A stretch of 64,000 nucleotides of DNA from Synechocystis salina LEGE 00031. GTDB taxonomy: Bacteria > Cyanobacteriota > Cyanobacteriia > Cyanobacteriales > Microcystaceae. A program made the translations under genes and the position numbers. The stretch is taken from the NCBI RefSeq assembly GCF_015207985.1, contig NZ_JADEVV010000005.1, positions 45,696 to 109,695 on the forward strand, given 5' to 3'. The stretch's first letter is position 1. Each line of letters opens with the position of its first letter. The notes beneath the pieces are model-generated. The model did no database searches and was not told the DNA's origin. It saw only the letters and a program-made list of their open reading frames with translations. This document shows, piece after piece, positions 63,947 through 64,000 of the stretch.

Positions 63947-64000
63947 TAACCTCTGCACGTTAAGGGCTCTCTGCAATCCCTCTAGTTCCTTGGCATAGTG
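63799..64000 (-). mobile_element. right end of an insertion sequence (element continues beyond window)
   Basis: The putative terminal repeat starts GGGCACTGTCC at 63799. On the minus strand a transposase frame is open from the window edge to a TAA at 63812-63814, only 13 nt from the putative terminus, which is the usual compact layout. The IS family is undetermined because only the end is visible. Confidence 0.75.
63812..64000 (-). CDS. transposase, C-terminal 62 residues (partial)
   Basis: Translated leftward from 64000 the frame reads HYAKELEGLQRAL, LLHNWFRPHGSLGKNTTPAMAMGF, then EILTCRGFCHFTP and stop. HNWFRPHGSL followed by TPAMAMG is the C-terminal pattern of DDE transposases and integrase-core proteins. 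The rest of the protein and the left terminal repeat are outside. It sits antisense to the interrupted DUF4007 gene. Confidence 0.8.
   Translation of the reverse strand, partial: HYAKELEGLQRALNVQRLLHNWFRPHGSLGKNTTPAMAMGFIDRPVEIAEILTCRGFCHFTP

Overview
The window is chromosomal DNA of a unicellular cyanobacterium of the genus Synechocystis, very close to but not identical with strain PCC 6803. Supporting evidence: a complete phycocyanin operon (cpcB-A-C2-C1-D) with the long, almost unchanged PCC 6803-type leader; a split DnaE gene whose C-terminal half starts with the 36-residue DnaE C-intein; a ScAtx1 copper chaperone, NdhN, Ycf3, a PAP/fibrillin, cyanobacterial DUFs; and the HIP1 octamer GCGATCGC scattered through most genes. 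Several proteins differ by a few residues from the PCC 6803 versions I remember (intein positions 14, 15 and 30; two CpcA positions), so this is a sister strain. Comparisons to PCC 6803 locus names are from memory, not from a search.

Layout. 1-4.6 kb (minus): a Mrp-type Na+/H+ antiporter operon (C, D, E, F, G, DUF4040, B) followed by a DUF58 protein cut by the window edge. 4.9-9.7 kb: DUF2301 membrane protein, a Tat-exported metallo-beta-lactamase-fold protein that has lost its metal ligands, a small membrane protein, a double-ATPase peptide ABC protein and a fibrillin. 9.9-19.9 kb: an FHA-domain class A penicillin-binding protein, a secreted protein, a membrane protein, DnaE-C, an M23 peptidase, Atx1, a hopanoid-type epimerase, an aspartoacylase-like peptidase and a small conserved protein. 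20-30.4 kb: an intact SpkA Ser/Thr kinase, a Cys-rich small protein, a secreted VirB10-like protein, the cpc operon with promoter, attenuator and terminator, serS, a DUF1995 protein and a Trp-rich small protein. 30.4-42 kb: polysaccharide export protein, a large Dna2-like nuclease-helicase, a membrane-anchored coiled-coil BRCT protein, a 2Fe-2S protein, DUF1350, SpoIID, a carboxylesterase and CofG.

42-50.6 kb: a plasma-membrane type H+-ATPase, a Fic protein bracketed by 86-bp direct repeats that duplicate the 3' end of the adjacent glycosyltransferase gene, a TetR regulator, a GNAT/Slr1339/vWA operon and dcd. 50.6-62.7 kb: Cax antiporter, a tRNA with CAU anticodon (probably Ile), rpsB-tsf, ndhN, a cation diffusion facilitator, a Psb34-like one-helix protein, DUF29, a membrane GTPase, ycf3, a PacL-type Ca2+-ATPase, rpe and a MoaD-like protein. 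62.7-64 kb: a DUF4007 gene, a family I associate with DNA phosphorothioation defence clusters, interrupted near its 3' end by an insertion sequence that runs off the window.

Functional themes are light harvesting and photosystem assembly (cpc, Ycf3, Psb34-like, NdhN, DUF1995), ion homeostasis (Mrp, two P-type ATPases, Cax, CDF, Atx1), cell envelope (PBP, M23, SpoIID, export protein, glycosyltransferase) and core information processing (SerRS, S2, EF-Ts, DnaE). The accessory-looking parts are the Dna2-like gene, the Fic unit and the DUF4007/IS junction at the right end.
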